From the NCBI RefSeq assembly GCF_040807025.1, contig NC_090951.1, positions 30,097,573-30,161,572 of the forward strand: 64,000 bases of DNA, written 5' to 3'. Both the position numbers and the translations under genes were made by a program. The DNA is from Struthio camelus (Eukaryota > Chordata > Aves > Struthioniformes > Struthionidae). The notes beneath the pieces were generated by a model that saw only the letters and a list, made by a program, of their open reading frames with translations, had not been told where the DNA came from and searched no databases. This document shows, piece by piece, positions 49,541 to 59,998 of the stretch; position 1 is the stretch's first letter, and every line of letters starts with the position of its first letter.

Positions 49541-52500
49541 CTACATTGTTCGTTTCTTCATGGTGATGGCTACAGCAGCCACAGTGAACACGCCAAGCAC
49601 ACACAGCAGAACTAGGCCCCCAGGAAGCCACATGTTGGGTCCTGCCAAAGAGAAGAAAGGTTGGTTATGCATCTGGGTCTCCTGAGCAGAGCCTGGGTGA
49701 TGATACAGAATCTCCCAGCTGGCAGGAATTTTGGGACAGGAGCCAAGTAGAGGAGGTCATCTCTTGTGATGGGTAAGAGTCCCTGGGGCTGGAGGTCTGT
49801 CAGGGCCCTGTGGGCGATAATAGGCTTTAATTGCCCTGACCAGCCTCACCTGGATCCTCCATCCACACCCTCTGCCCAATGGCTCCATTTTAGCTCAGGT
49901 TTGGGCCTTCACTCCTCTTCTGAGCTATATTGTAGGTGGGTTTGTCCCCAGCCCTCTTCCTGGACTGTTGTTTGGTTTTCCTAGAGTGACCTTAGTTCTC
50001 AGGAGGAGTCTGGCTTGCTGGGTTGATGCTGAAGTCCACCATTTTTGAAAAAGCAGCCTTCACTGCCCAGGTGCAGTACCTCTAGCCTTCCGGCTCTTGA
50101 TCCCTTTCAGCCCTGCTTTTATGCCGAGCCTGTCCTATGCCTCATCTGGCAGCAGCTCATGCAGCACTAGTCTCTTTATGCTCGTATGATTTCTGGAGCA
50201 CGCAGCACATGGCAATGATACCTGAAAGACTCCACGCTCCTGTGCAGTGCAGTGGTTTTTAACAGCCCTTTTAAAATAATGTGGCATTACCTAGACAGTT
50301 GCAAGGGTCTTTGAGCTGTTTCCATCCTCCCTGGAGGGACATACATACCCCCAAAGTCCTTCTGATCAGTCTTGGAGTGGAGGGTCTCTGCTTTTGAGGA
50401 GGGAGCAGCCAGCAGGTGGATGGGTCCATAGGAGACAATCTTATTGTAGTCATCTGCCAGTGCTCGCTTACTCTTTGAGTGCCTTGGGCATTGCTGTTGA
50501 CAAAGCAAAGGGAAGGGAGATGGGACCAGAGAGCAGGGGAGAAGCCTGCCCAACTAGCCTGCTAAGTGGAAGATCTGTCCCAATGCTCTCCTCTTGGCAG
50601 AGGCACATTTGGGGCTTCTGCCTGGGAAGAGTTGATATTGCAGACCATGAGAAAGGAGCTAGTTTCTAAAGGAACCTTTAGAAACTCCCCAAGTCCCAAC
50701 ATAAAGGTCTTCTCCCACAGCCACCCAATGCACAGGAGAGAAGGGGAAAAGGAGCACCTGGTGCGTGCAAGCCCTTGTAACTTTAGTTCAGGGCCGTGGG
50801 GTGAGCCCCTGTTGTTCAGCAGTGCTTATTGTGCTGAGGTACTGGAGGCCAGGCCAGAGCAGAGTCCTTTCTCCAAACTGCAGGCCAAGAGAAGGGAGAT
50901 TCCCTCTACTAGGCCAGGGCACAGTGCAGACAGCAGGGAGAGCTCACCTTGGCACAGGGCTCTGGGCTGTCTGGGAGACACAGCCGAACACGGCAGTGCA
51001 GGAACACCTCTGAGTAACCAACAAACTGAAACATCTGGAAGCTGAACTTGGCCATAGTGCTCTCTCCAATGGCATTGAGGTATGTCACCGTCTCATCATG
51101 GGGACACCTGGGGCATGATAGCTGAGTTAGCAGAGGAAAATGAGGGAAAGCACCCCAGCGTGCAGTACCGGCAGTTCTAATTTGCACCAGAGCACACAGG
51201 AACAAGGTACAGCCTTCAGGCAGAGCTGAACAGGAGTACTTCTTTCTCAGTGCTTGTGGGGACAGGCTTCCTTGGCTCCCTATGCTGTGTCCAGTACAGG
51301 GAGGAGCTGCCACCAGGGCAGGGAGCTGGTTAGTGTCTTGCTCTGCGTGGCCATAGCTGTTCTGTGAGGTGGGAGTGAGCCTGGCTGGGGGGGATTCACG
51401 TCCTGGATATCCACATTACTAGCTTTAGCTTGGCCACTGCCACCTGTAACATGGACCTCTTTAGTAGACCTCTCTGCATACCACAGCAATGCCCTTCTCT
51501 TCCATCCTTGCCCTTTGCCTTCCCAGCGGGCTTGGAATGGTGCTGGGTGTGTTGTTGAGGAAAGGCAGCCCAACTGCAAGCAGAGCAACACTAGGAGAAA
51601 AGGGCTCAATTCAGAGCAGTTAGGGGGTTCATCTGCTGGGTTGGCTGTTCCAGCTGTTCAAGCCTGGGAAACACTTGACTGACTCACTGCTCCCTTGCAA
51701 CAACCTGTCCACAGCACCCAGCAAAGGCATGTGACTGTGCTAGTGATGCCTGTGGCAAGGAGACCACGAACACTAGAGACACCACTCACCCCTTCTTGAT
51801 GAGCTCATGCCGCACAGCCTGATAGGGATCTGAACTTGGTGTGGCCCAGCAGTCCTCAACACTCAGGAGGAAGTACCTGAGCTGATGCTGCCCTTCTATC
51901 TTCAGCATGACATAGAGTGTGTCTGTGAGGGGGATGGCTGCAGGCTGGTGGTGATAGGGCTGGAGGTAGGAGGGTGTCTTGTAAAGTTTCATGGTCACGT
52001 TGAAGTGCCCTTCTTTGACCACAAACTGCACCAGCCTGAGAGAAAAGGAGCAGAGCGGTCATGAACAGAATGAGAATGAGGCAGGATGGGCATAGCACAA
52101 GTTAAGCCATTAGTGTAGATGAAGGTCCTGCATGCACTAACTCTTTGCACATGGAAATTCCTCTGCTCCCTTCCCTCCCAGGTGGAGCCCTACTATCTCA
52201 TTGAGAGCCTGGCCCCGAGCTGCCTCCCAGCCTTGTACATGTGTAGTGAGGACAAAGGCAAGGATGGCCCTGGGTCTACTCTGCTCAGACTCTGCTTTAC
52301 TCAAAGATTCCCACTGAAGTACTGGGCAGTGAGGGCTAGGAGAAAGGTGACCCAAGGAGCCCCCAACCTGCACCTCCACAGGGGTCAGGTGGGGTTGTCT
52401 TCCAGGCCCCTCCCCTTATTTTTTCACGAGTTTGTTTCCAATAGAGGAAGTAGAAGGAAGGCAAATTGCATGTGCATATCCCCCTCCTTGGGGCAGTCCA

Positions 52501-55500
52501 GATTCCAGCCTTATCTTGAAATCTAATTTGGGGCCCTCTCTGGGATGAGAGGAGGGAGGAACGGTGATGTGATATTGCTCTCAGAGCTCCTTACTGCCTC
52601 CCCAAGGCCTTTGCAGATCATCTCATTGAAGGCATCTATTTTTCCACAGGCTGAAAGATACCATGTCAAAGGCAAGGTAAGGTAAATTACTCACCTGTCG
52701 ATGGCGGTGAGAGCGAAGGGCACTTTCACCACCTGCTCGTAGGCATAGACACAATCAAAATGTACCTCCAGCTGAAAACTTCGGGAGATCACACCCCCAT
52801 GTGCTTTCCGCTCTGACTCAATGATGTTGGAGTATGACACATGGGAGCTGTTTTGCTGGAACGACACAGAAAAAGTCCCTAGACTGCTCCTAAAACCATA
52901 CACAAAGCTCCAAGCCCAAATTCAGACAGAGTTGCAACTTTTTCAGGTTCACTGTGTATATTCAGTAGGAAATTGCTGGGTACCCTCTGCTCCAGGCCTT
53001 CTGGATGTCTGTTGGGGTTTTGCCTGCTCAAACCATATGTTCAGGGGCTACTGGAAATCTTCACTGGAGTAGGTAGGAATCAGGATACAGACACCAGGTA
53101 AGACAGCTGTCCAATGCAACATAGAGCTGGAGCACCAGCTTCTCTGCGTCATCCTTGGCCCGTGAGAACATGGTAAGTGATTTAGGGAGCCCTGAACTCA
53201 AGGGAACCCTTCACAGTGGCCAACTAGCCAGGCACAGGGCAACCCCACAGGGCAGTGGGAAGGGCATGCCTCTTCCCACTGCATGACTGGCCATGTCAGA
53301 CTCATCTCCTGGCAAGTGACAGGTCCCACCACTGCAGTGTGCTCTGAAGAATTAGGTGAGAGGTCAGTGGGCTATAGCCAGGACTGTAGAGTTCAGAGGA
53401 TGCTGCTACAAAGACAAGAGTGGTTATCATCTAGCAAAGAGCACACTGAGATTCCCATGCCTTGCTGAACAGGGCAAGATGTGTTGCCAGCAGCAGTTTG
53501 GCAGAGGTAGAAAAGCCTTCTGATAGCCCTCATGGAAACCTTCTAAGGGCTTTACAGCCCATGAGATAAGAGGAAAAGCCACCAGCATTTTCCCTTGCTG
53601 TCACTACTCAGCATGGCTGCTTATCTCACAGCTTTTAATTCAGGGCTATGCAGACAGGCTCTGTGCTGCATTCTCACCTGAATCACTGATCCACAGGCAG
53701 TGTGGTTTTCACCTGTGAGAATGGCTGCAAAGAATAACTCGCCCTCTTCTTCCCTTTCTGAGACCTTGCACGCCTGGTTCTTCAAGTGGACAAGCTCCTG
53801 GGGGATTTTCAGGAGTTCAAACACCTCTTTCCTCACCATCATCTTCATGTGCTCTTCCTCGCAAGCCAACTTCAGTACCACATCTGGGGGAAAAAGCCAT
53901 CTGCAATAGCAATAAGGAAGAGGCCTGAAGGAGCCCTAGGTCAGCTATGGAATGGTACAGTCCCACCAAGCTCAATAGACCTTCATTCTAGCCTTGTTGG
54001 AGGCTGCTGCTGCTAGGCACCTTCAGAGACACTGGACAGAAGCAAAAACCAAACCTTTGGGAACGTGCAGAAGTTAATATCACTCTGACATTTTCTATTG
54101 GCTGCCTAAGACCTGCAAAGGTCCACAGCTACTGCTACTCTGAACATACACCATTCTTAAGCTCAGGACATTAAACGCAGATGCTGTGGGTGTAATCCCT
54201 CCTGCAGGGGCTTTTACAGAATCACTGCACTCTGCCATGGAAACCAGACAGGGACAGTGATCCTCTGCTTCAGATGAACAAGATACAGCTTTTGACCAGT
54301 GCCTGGAAGGAGCCTTCACTATACCTATGCTGAAGTCCATGTGGCTGTGTTGAGCCCACAAGGCAGCGGTGCTCTGCAACATGCCCTGGTGTCCTGACAC
54401 AGCTACACCACAGCACAGCTTCTTGACAGCCCAGGTTTCCTTCATACAGGAATTAAAACTTTTGGGGAGGAGAAGAATGGCATGTGGCTGGGGCTCATAC
54501 CAGCCTGCAGTCAGGACATGGTGGGGAGGCACGCACCTGGACCAGAAGCCAGATTGTGCTCATGGGGCTCTCAGTGGAGACATAGGCCCTCGTTGACTAG
54601 GAACAGTGATAACACCAGTGCATCCTCCCCTCCACTCTTCCCTTTGGTGCTTGTGGACAGACTGGGAATGGCTCACTGGCATCCCCAGCCCCTACCTTAC
54701 CTTGGCAGAATGCCCCTCTGAAGCCTGGTTTGCAGTTGCAGATCGATCTGTCCTCCAACACCTGGCAGTCCCCCTGGTGCTGGCATGGGTTTGGTAGGCA
54801 GGCATTCAGGTTTCTCTTCAGGCGGATAGCAAACTGTTCCCTTCTGCCTTTTGGGCTCATCAGTTCAGCTATAGCAAAAGCAATATGAGGAAGTTGAAAT
54901 GCAGCAAGAATATTTACCCTACAAGATGCACTAGAGTGAACTCCCCCTGCAGTGTGATTCCCCCTGCCCAGCTCACAAGGGCTGAGATACCTGCTTCTAG
55001 CCACAACAGGGTCACATTGCCACTGTGCTATTACATCTGAGGAAGAACCTCCCACCTCAGCTTGCCCAGAAGGATGTTTGTGTGACTGAGAACTTGGCAG
55101 ACCCTTTTAAGCACAGCTGAATTCCCTTGTCTGTAATCTGGGCAGTGCCTGTGCCCATCTCCATGGATTTTAGGCTATGTATGGCTGGGATGGAGTGCCT
55201 GAGGCGTCTGCTTATTTTGCTTTGGCTTCCCAGTTCCTGCCCTCCAGAGCATCACTTTGTTGTCCCCCTTTAGCAGCTTCAGTGGTGTCCTGAACGAGCA
55301 ACCCAGACACAGATCAGGTAAGGATTTGACCTCTTCTTTCCACACTACTTGGCTGTAACCCAGCAGGGACAATAAACAGGACGACTCACTCTTGTTGCCT
55401 TCAGAGACAGCCAGACAGAGGGTAGGAAGCAGCAGCAAATATGTCACAGTCCCATACTGTAAAAAGAAGCAGGTTGCTCAGTTTTCTAGCATGCTCGCTG

Positions 55501-56828
55501 GAGATGATGTTAATCATTCAGAAAGAGCCAACCCTCAAGCATACTATATTTCTGTACTATATTTCCTGTAATAACTACAAGTTCAATGGCATAAAGCCAT
55601 TTCCTACGCGCAAGAGCCAGGAAAACCCCTTTGGAAATCAGGTGGCAAAACCCCTCATTCAGTCCACTAGGCTAAGATAAGGTCCAAATATTGTCCTGAA
55701 TTTAGATGGTGTAGAGCTGAACCCTGAAGGGCTATGTCAGAAAGAAGGGTTGGGAGAAACCAGATCTCAGGTTAGCACATCCCTGCTGACAATGTTAAAG
55801 CTGTATTTCAGTACAAAACAGCACTTTGAGTAAAACCACACAGTGGAGGCATAAATCCAGGCTCCCAAAAGAGGAAATGAGTTTTCTACTCTCCTCACCA
55901 CTGCCATAGCTCTCTCTTGAAGTTTAGAATTTGCAAGAGGATCCTTGCCTTTCCAGTCACCCTTTTTCAGAACAAGGGAGACAATGGGATTAAAACAAAA
56001 AGCCTTGAACACAACCAAAATGTATGCTATAAAACCTATAGCTCACCTCTATCTTGCTCACAGATAAAGTCAATGAAGTCTCACTCCCTCCCCCAGCAAA
56101 TCTCCCCTGCTAGGTCAGATAACAGGTTTCTTTAGAGAAATTAACACTGTGGTGCTGGATGAGCCCTCGAAACTGGAGTGTCCTTATCAGAAACATGGAT
56201 ATGAGTCAGCTTGGGCTGGTGGCTAGAGCAATGCTCCGATCTGCCTTTGTCCTGCACTTTGCATGCGCGCTTAAAGTAGGGCAAAGTAAAGAGCAAAACC
56301 TCCATCCCCATCTGGCAGCAAACTGTATATTCCCACAGCCTATATGAAGCAGCTGCAAACACCAAAAATCTAGGCAAGGAGGATTTATTCCCAGCTTTGC
56401 TCCTTAGTCATTGCAGCAAAGCTACCTGCTTTGCAAAGCTCTTGAGACCCAAAACACCAGGTAGAAGCACCTGTCTCAGCAGGGCATTACTCCCAAAGCA
56501 CAGTCCCTGAAGACTGATTCCAACTGCCAGGAAGGTTGTGCAGCTGGGGGTGCTCCAGCCTGGCCCTGGCTGCCTCTGCACAGGCGGGAAGGACTGGGCA
56601 AAGAGCCCCCCTGTGATGGGATCATGACCCCTTTCATCTCCAGCTCGGCATGATGATCTGGACAGATTTAGGAAGCTCTGTCTGCCTTTTTAAGGAGACA
56701 GGAGTTGCTGCCTACTTGCAAATTGCTTTCTAGGAAAAGAAATCTGTGACTTCATGAGTAGTGATCCTGAGAGATCCCACCAACATCCTCAACAGAAAGA
56801 TTTCATCTGTTGTCATTCTACTCACCAT
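49541..56828 (-). CDS. ZPD: EGF + ZP-domain membrane-anchored glycoprotein, likely egg-coat protein ZPD, 9 exons
   Basis: Exons in transcription order (complement): 56828-56826, 55456-55390, 54868-54701, 53883-53678, 52855-52695, 52035-51790, 51107-50948, 50493-50349, 49641-49541. Phases close to 418 aa. Order: signal peptide (1-about 17, YLLLLPTLCLAVS), EGF-like module with six Cys (47, 52, 58, 67, 69, 78), ZP-N (about 82-190, four Cys), ZP-C (about 200-345, six Cys), furin-type site KSKR (344-347), hydrophobic VSYGPIHLL like the external hydrophobic patch, then a membrane helix (about 388-410) and a KKRTM end. ZP proteins are cleaved at the furin site and polymerise into egg coats or other matrices. 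ZPD rests on architecture, size and my recollection of a ZPD gene on chicken chromosome 11; another EGF-ZP family member is the alternative. The family assignment is firm, the symbol less so. Confidence 0.8.
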
Positions 56829-56897
56829 TGCCAGGCCAATCTAAGCTCATCCACCCACAACTGCCCACGGGTCCTTCTCGTTCTCCCTGCCGCGCGC

Positions 56898-56905
56898 CTT
56901 ATATC
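56898..56905 (-). promoter_or_regulatory. ZPD: TATA box of the ZP-domain gene
   Basis: The - strand reads GATATAAG, 70 bases upstream of the initiator ATG (56828-56826). Transcription would start near 56870, giving a 5' UTR of about 40 nt and a first exon that ends directly after the ATG. A TATA box suits a tissue-restricted gene. Confidence 0.6.
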
Positions 56906-56989
56906 ACCTTCCAGCAGCTCATCCTGCTCCCCCACGCAAACACGCTTTCTCAGCGATTGCACAAGAGCCGCCCTAGCATCCTTCAGCAG

Positions 56990-57018
56990 CAGCTGGGAAG
57001 GAAAGAGCTCTCCAAATG
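56990..57018 (-). promoter_or_regulatory. ZPD: Two E-boxes upstream of the ZP-gene TATA box
   Basis: CAGCTG at 56990-56995 and CAAATG (+ strand) at 57013-57018 fit CANNTG and lie roughly 120-150 bases upstream of the predicted start. Zona genes in mammals use a proximal E-box bound by FIGLA/E12. CANNTG is common by chance, so this is only suggestive. Confidence 0.3.
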
Positions 57019-57049
57019 TTCATCCTTGTGCACAGACCTTCCTCTTAGC

Positions 57050-58239
57050 TCAGAGCTTGTGAATGCTCAGCCAATTTATGGCCCCGGTAGGATGCCACAT
57101 AGAAGTGTTTGCAATATCCTCGAGAGTCTAGGTTTTTATGCATCCAAATGTTTTTGTGGAACCTGTTTTGCACTCAGCAATAACAATAGATCCCAGAGCC
57201 CCACAGAAGAACGCCAAATAACTGTGTACTAAACGCACATGGCTTAGCAAGCACATGTACGTTTGCTTTGGCTGTTTTTTAATGACTTCTGAAATGTAAG
57301 ATCTGGTGAGAAATACTGTGAGGGACAGAGGGATAAGGGCTTACTCCTACCATTCTTCATGTTTATTTGGGAAATAACAACCTGCAAGGAACAGCAGCCA
57401 CTCAAATAAACGATTCATGATGTTTTATATGAACTAGGATACTGCTGGACATAGCAAACATATTCAAATGAAAATAATTCAAAACAGCCTAACTGCAACT
57501 TTGCCCATATTCTCACCATTTTTATTGCATGGCTTGCTATATTCTGTGCACCCTTAGAGTTTTAATTGCTACAGTCAGTCCAATAGAACACCAGCTACAA
57601 AAATATAGCCAGCTAGATGCATTTTGTTTTCCTAACCACAATGAAAACCAGAAAACAAAACTGTTTAGAACCTGACCCAACTGAGAGCCTAATGAACTAA
57701 TAATTAAAAACAAAACAAAAGCCTCCTGCAAGTCCCTGTTGCCAGATTTGGGGTGAGACACTCTGCTTTGCATTACACATTTTACAAAGGAATTAACCAG
57801 CAGTGATGCTTGTGTTTAATAACTTAGTGATGCAAAGGTAGCGCAGCCTGCAGGCTTAGAAAGCAGCAAAGAAAAAGGATGACGATTTTTGGTTTTTTTT
57901 AAAAAGCAAAGAGTAAAACTCATGAGGTTAAAGGCGGCCCCATCATTTCAGAGGACCTGATGGCAAAGCAGTACTGAGCTGGTATGGTTGGGTTGGGGCT
58001 GTTTGCTCACTTGCCCAGGGGTCCGTGCACCCTGGTGCTGCTGAGGAGCATGTCCTCAATGCTTTCCGCCTGTTCCCAACTCGTTTCGCACAAACATTTG
58101 CCAGAGGCGGGGGGGAACGACAGCATGCCAAAGGAAACCCACCTTCTGCCCAAACGACGAGGCGAGGAAGGGGGCAAGAGCCGCGTGCCCAGCGGCTGGG
58201 AGACGCTTGGGCGGGCGGCAGGTCGGCGGCAGGGTGGCC
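57050..58239. other. Spacer between divergent ZP gene and DRC7
   Basis: It is AT-richer from 57100 to 57950 with no gene, repeat family or RNA recognised. It turns sharply GC-rich after about 58010. Confidence 0.6.
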
Positions 58240-58299
58240 GGTGGCTGGGGGCGGCCGAGCCCAGGGAGCCCTGAGGAGGCCTCAGAGCCGGGGGTGGCC

Positions 58300-58890
58300 A
58301 GCCCGGGGCTGCGGGTGGCCGGTGGCCCAGCCGGTGGTGGCCCAGCTGGGGCTGCGGGTGGCCGGCAGCCCGCCTGGGGGCAGCTGGTGGTGGCCCGCCT
58401 GGGGCCGTGGGTGGCCGGTGGTGGCCCGCCTGGGGCCGTGGGTGGCCGGCAGCCCGCTGGGGGCAGCTGGTGGTGGCCCGCCTGGGGCCGTGGGTGGCCG
58501 GCAGCCCGCTGGGGGCAGCTGGTGGTGGCCCGCCTGGGGCCGTGGGTGGCCGGCGGCCCGCCTGGGGGCAGCTGGTGGTGGCCCGCCTGGGGCCGTGGGT
58601 GGCCGGCGGCCCGCCTGGGGGCAGCTGGTGGTGGCCCGCCTGGGGCCGTGGGTGGCCGGTGGCCTGGCCGGTGGTGGCCCGCCTGGGGCCGTGGGTGGCC
58701 GGCAGCCCGCCTGGGGGCAGCTGGTGGTGGCCCGCCTGGGGCCGTGGGTGGCCGGCAGCCCGCCTGGGGGCAGCTGGTGGTGGCCCGCCTGGGGCCGTGG
58801 GTGGCCGGCAGCCCGCCTGGGGGCAGCTGGTGGTGGCCCGCCTGGGGCCGTGGGTGGCCGGTGGCCTGGCCGGTGGTGGCCCGGGGCCTG
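58300..58890. repeat. GC-rich minisatellite, 52-53 bp unit, about 10 copies
   Basis: The core CCGTGGGTGGCC recurs at 58405, 58436, 58488, 58540, 58593, 58646, 58689, 58742, 58795 and 58848, i.e. spacings 31, 52, 52, 53, 53, 43, 53, 53, 53. A full unit contains the words GGCAGCCCGCCTGGG, GGCAGCTGGTGGTGG and CCCGCCTGGGG. Because the unit is not a multiple of three and lacks stops, long frames appear on both strands; they are not genes. Strand asymmetry (G-rich on +) could support G-quadruplex or R-loop formation. Confidence 0.95.
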
Positions 58891-59120
58891 CTGGGGCGGC
58901 AGCGCCAAGGGCAGCTCTGCGGCGCACGCGGGCCGGTTGCCATGGAGCGCCGGGAGCAGCGGGAGGGTGAGGCGGCGGTGGCGGCCGGGGCTGGGGGCGC
59001 AGGCCCCGCGGGGCAGCGGGCGGGGGCCGGTGAGGTGGCCGTGACGCTCGGGTCCCCCCGGTCAACCCCTCCGTCCTTGCGGGCCCCGCGGGGCTGCCGT
59101 CCCACCGCCCCCTCCCTGCA
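58890..59120 (+). promoter_or_regulatory. DRC7: CpG-rich promoter and possible noncoding first exon of DRC7
   Basis: A CpG-dense block lies 0.9 kb upstream of the DRC7 start exon. The exon holding the DRC7 ATG appears to begin at a 3' splice site (TTCTCTAG ending at 59980). A donor GGGAGG|GTGAGG at 58966/58967 could be its partner. The order CpG island, donor, acceptor, start codon fits a noncoding exon 1. Exact start unknown. Confidence 0.5.
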
Positions 59121-59998
59121 TGCCAGGCATACTTGCCACCCGAGCACGGCCTGATAAAGACAAGGTCTGCGTCTCCATTTTCAGGCGCTATCTCCTCCGC
59201 GCTGGGGTCAGTTTGACCGCAAGAAGGGAGGGGAAAAAACAACCCCAGCCCCCTCCTCAACCCTCAAACTCCCTGCAATATATAGTGCTGTCCTTGGGCT
59301 GTGGCTCTTCTCTGTTTATTTTGCTGCAAAAACTCCTCGTCCCTTAAGGCCCCCGCAGAGCGCTGGGCTGCCAGCCCGGCCTAGCACAGCCCAGCAGCGA
59401 GCAGGACCAGCCGGGCCCAGGTGCTTGGCTGATTTTCAGAGCCCCTTGCCACCCGGCAGCACCTCCCTGGAGTGGGGGATACAGTGAGGTCTGAGACTGC
59501 AACCTGGGGATGTGTGATGCCCCACCGAGCAAGGCTCTCCGTTTTCTCCTGGACAGGAGGCCAGGGGTGAATAGCCCTCCTCCTCCCTTGGCCAGGGTGG
59601 CCTGGGAACATGCAGAATTATCATAGTAAAGGTAAAAGAGGTCAAGCGTTTTGGAAGGCATCAGAGCCCCTGGTGGCACGACTTCTCTGAAGCAGCTGGC
59701 AATGGTGCCAGCTGGAGGCAAGGCCTGGGTGAAAGGGTCCTGAGCCTGATGCTGCCACCTGATTTCCAAAGCAACACCTCTCAGCCATGTATTCACTGGG
59801 CCAAGTCCAAATTCAAATTCAGCATTCGTCCTTTTGTGTCGCAGAAATAGGAACTGCGCTTCTGGATGCCTCAGCCATGCTCACACACTACATCATTCAG
59901 CCCAGACTGTGGGAGTGTTTCTGCATTACTGTATATCTGATCCCACTCCCAAACTCACCCTGCTCTGTACTCTTCTCTAGTGCCGAGGAGGAGGCAGG

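Noticed and set aside
55445-55447. Start of the ZP protein at a GTG in exon 2
   Set aside because: Vertebrate initiation at GTG is very rare, and an ATG exon with a TATA box, correct phase and a good donor exists at 56828-56826.
58007-59260. 417-aa open frame on the - strand and 339/315-aa frames on the + strand, rich in Pro, Gly, Ala, Trp
   Set aside because: They are translations of the 52-53 bp minisatellite, whose unit is stop-free in several frames of both strands. The unit length is not a multiple of three, so the 'protein repeats' change frame. No splice or domain support.
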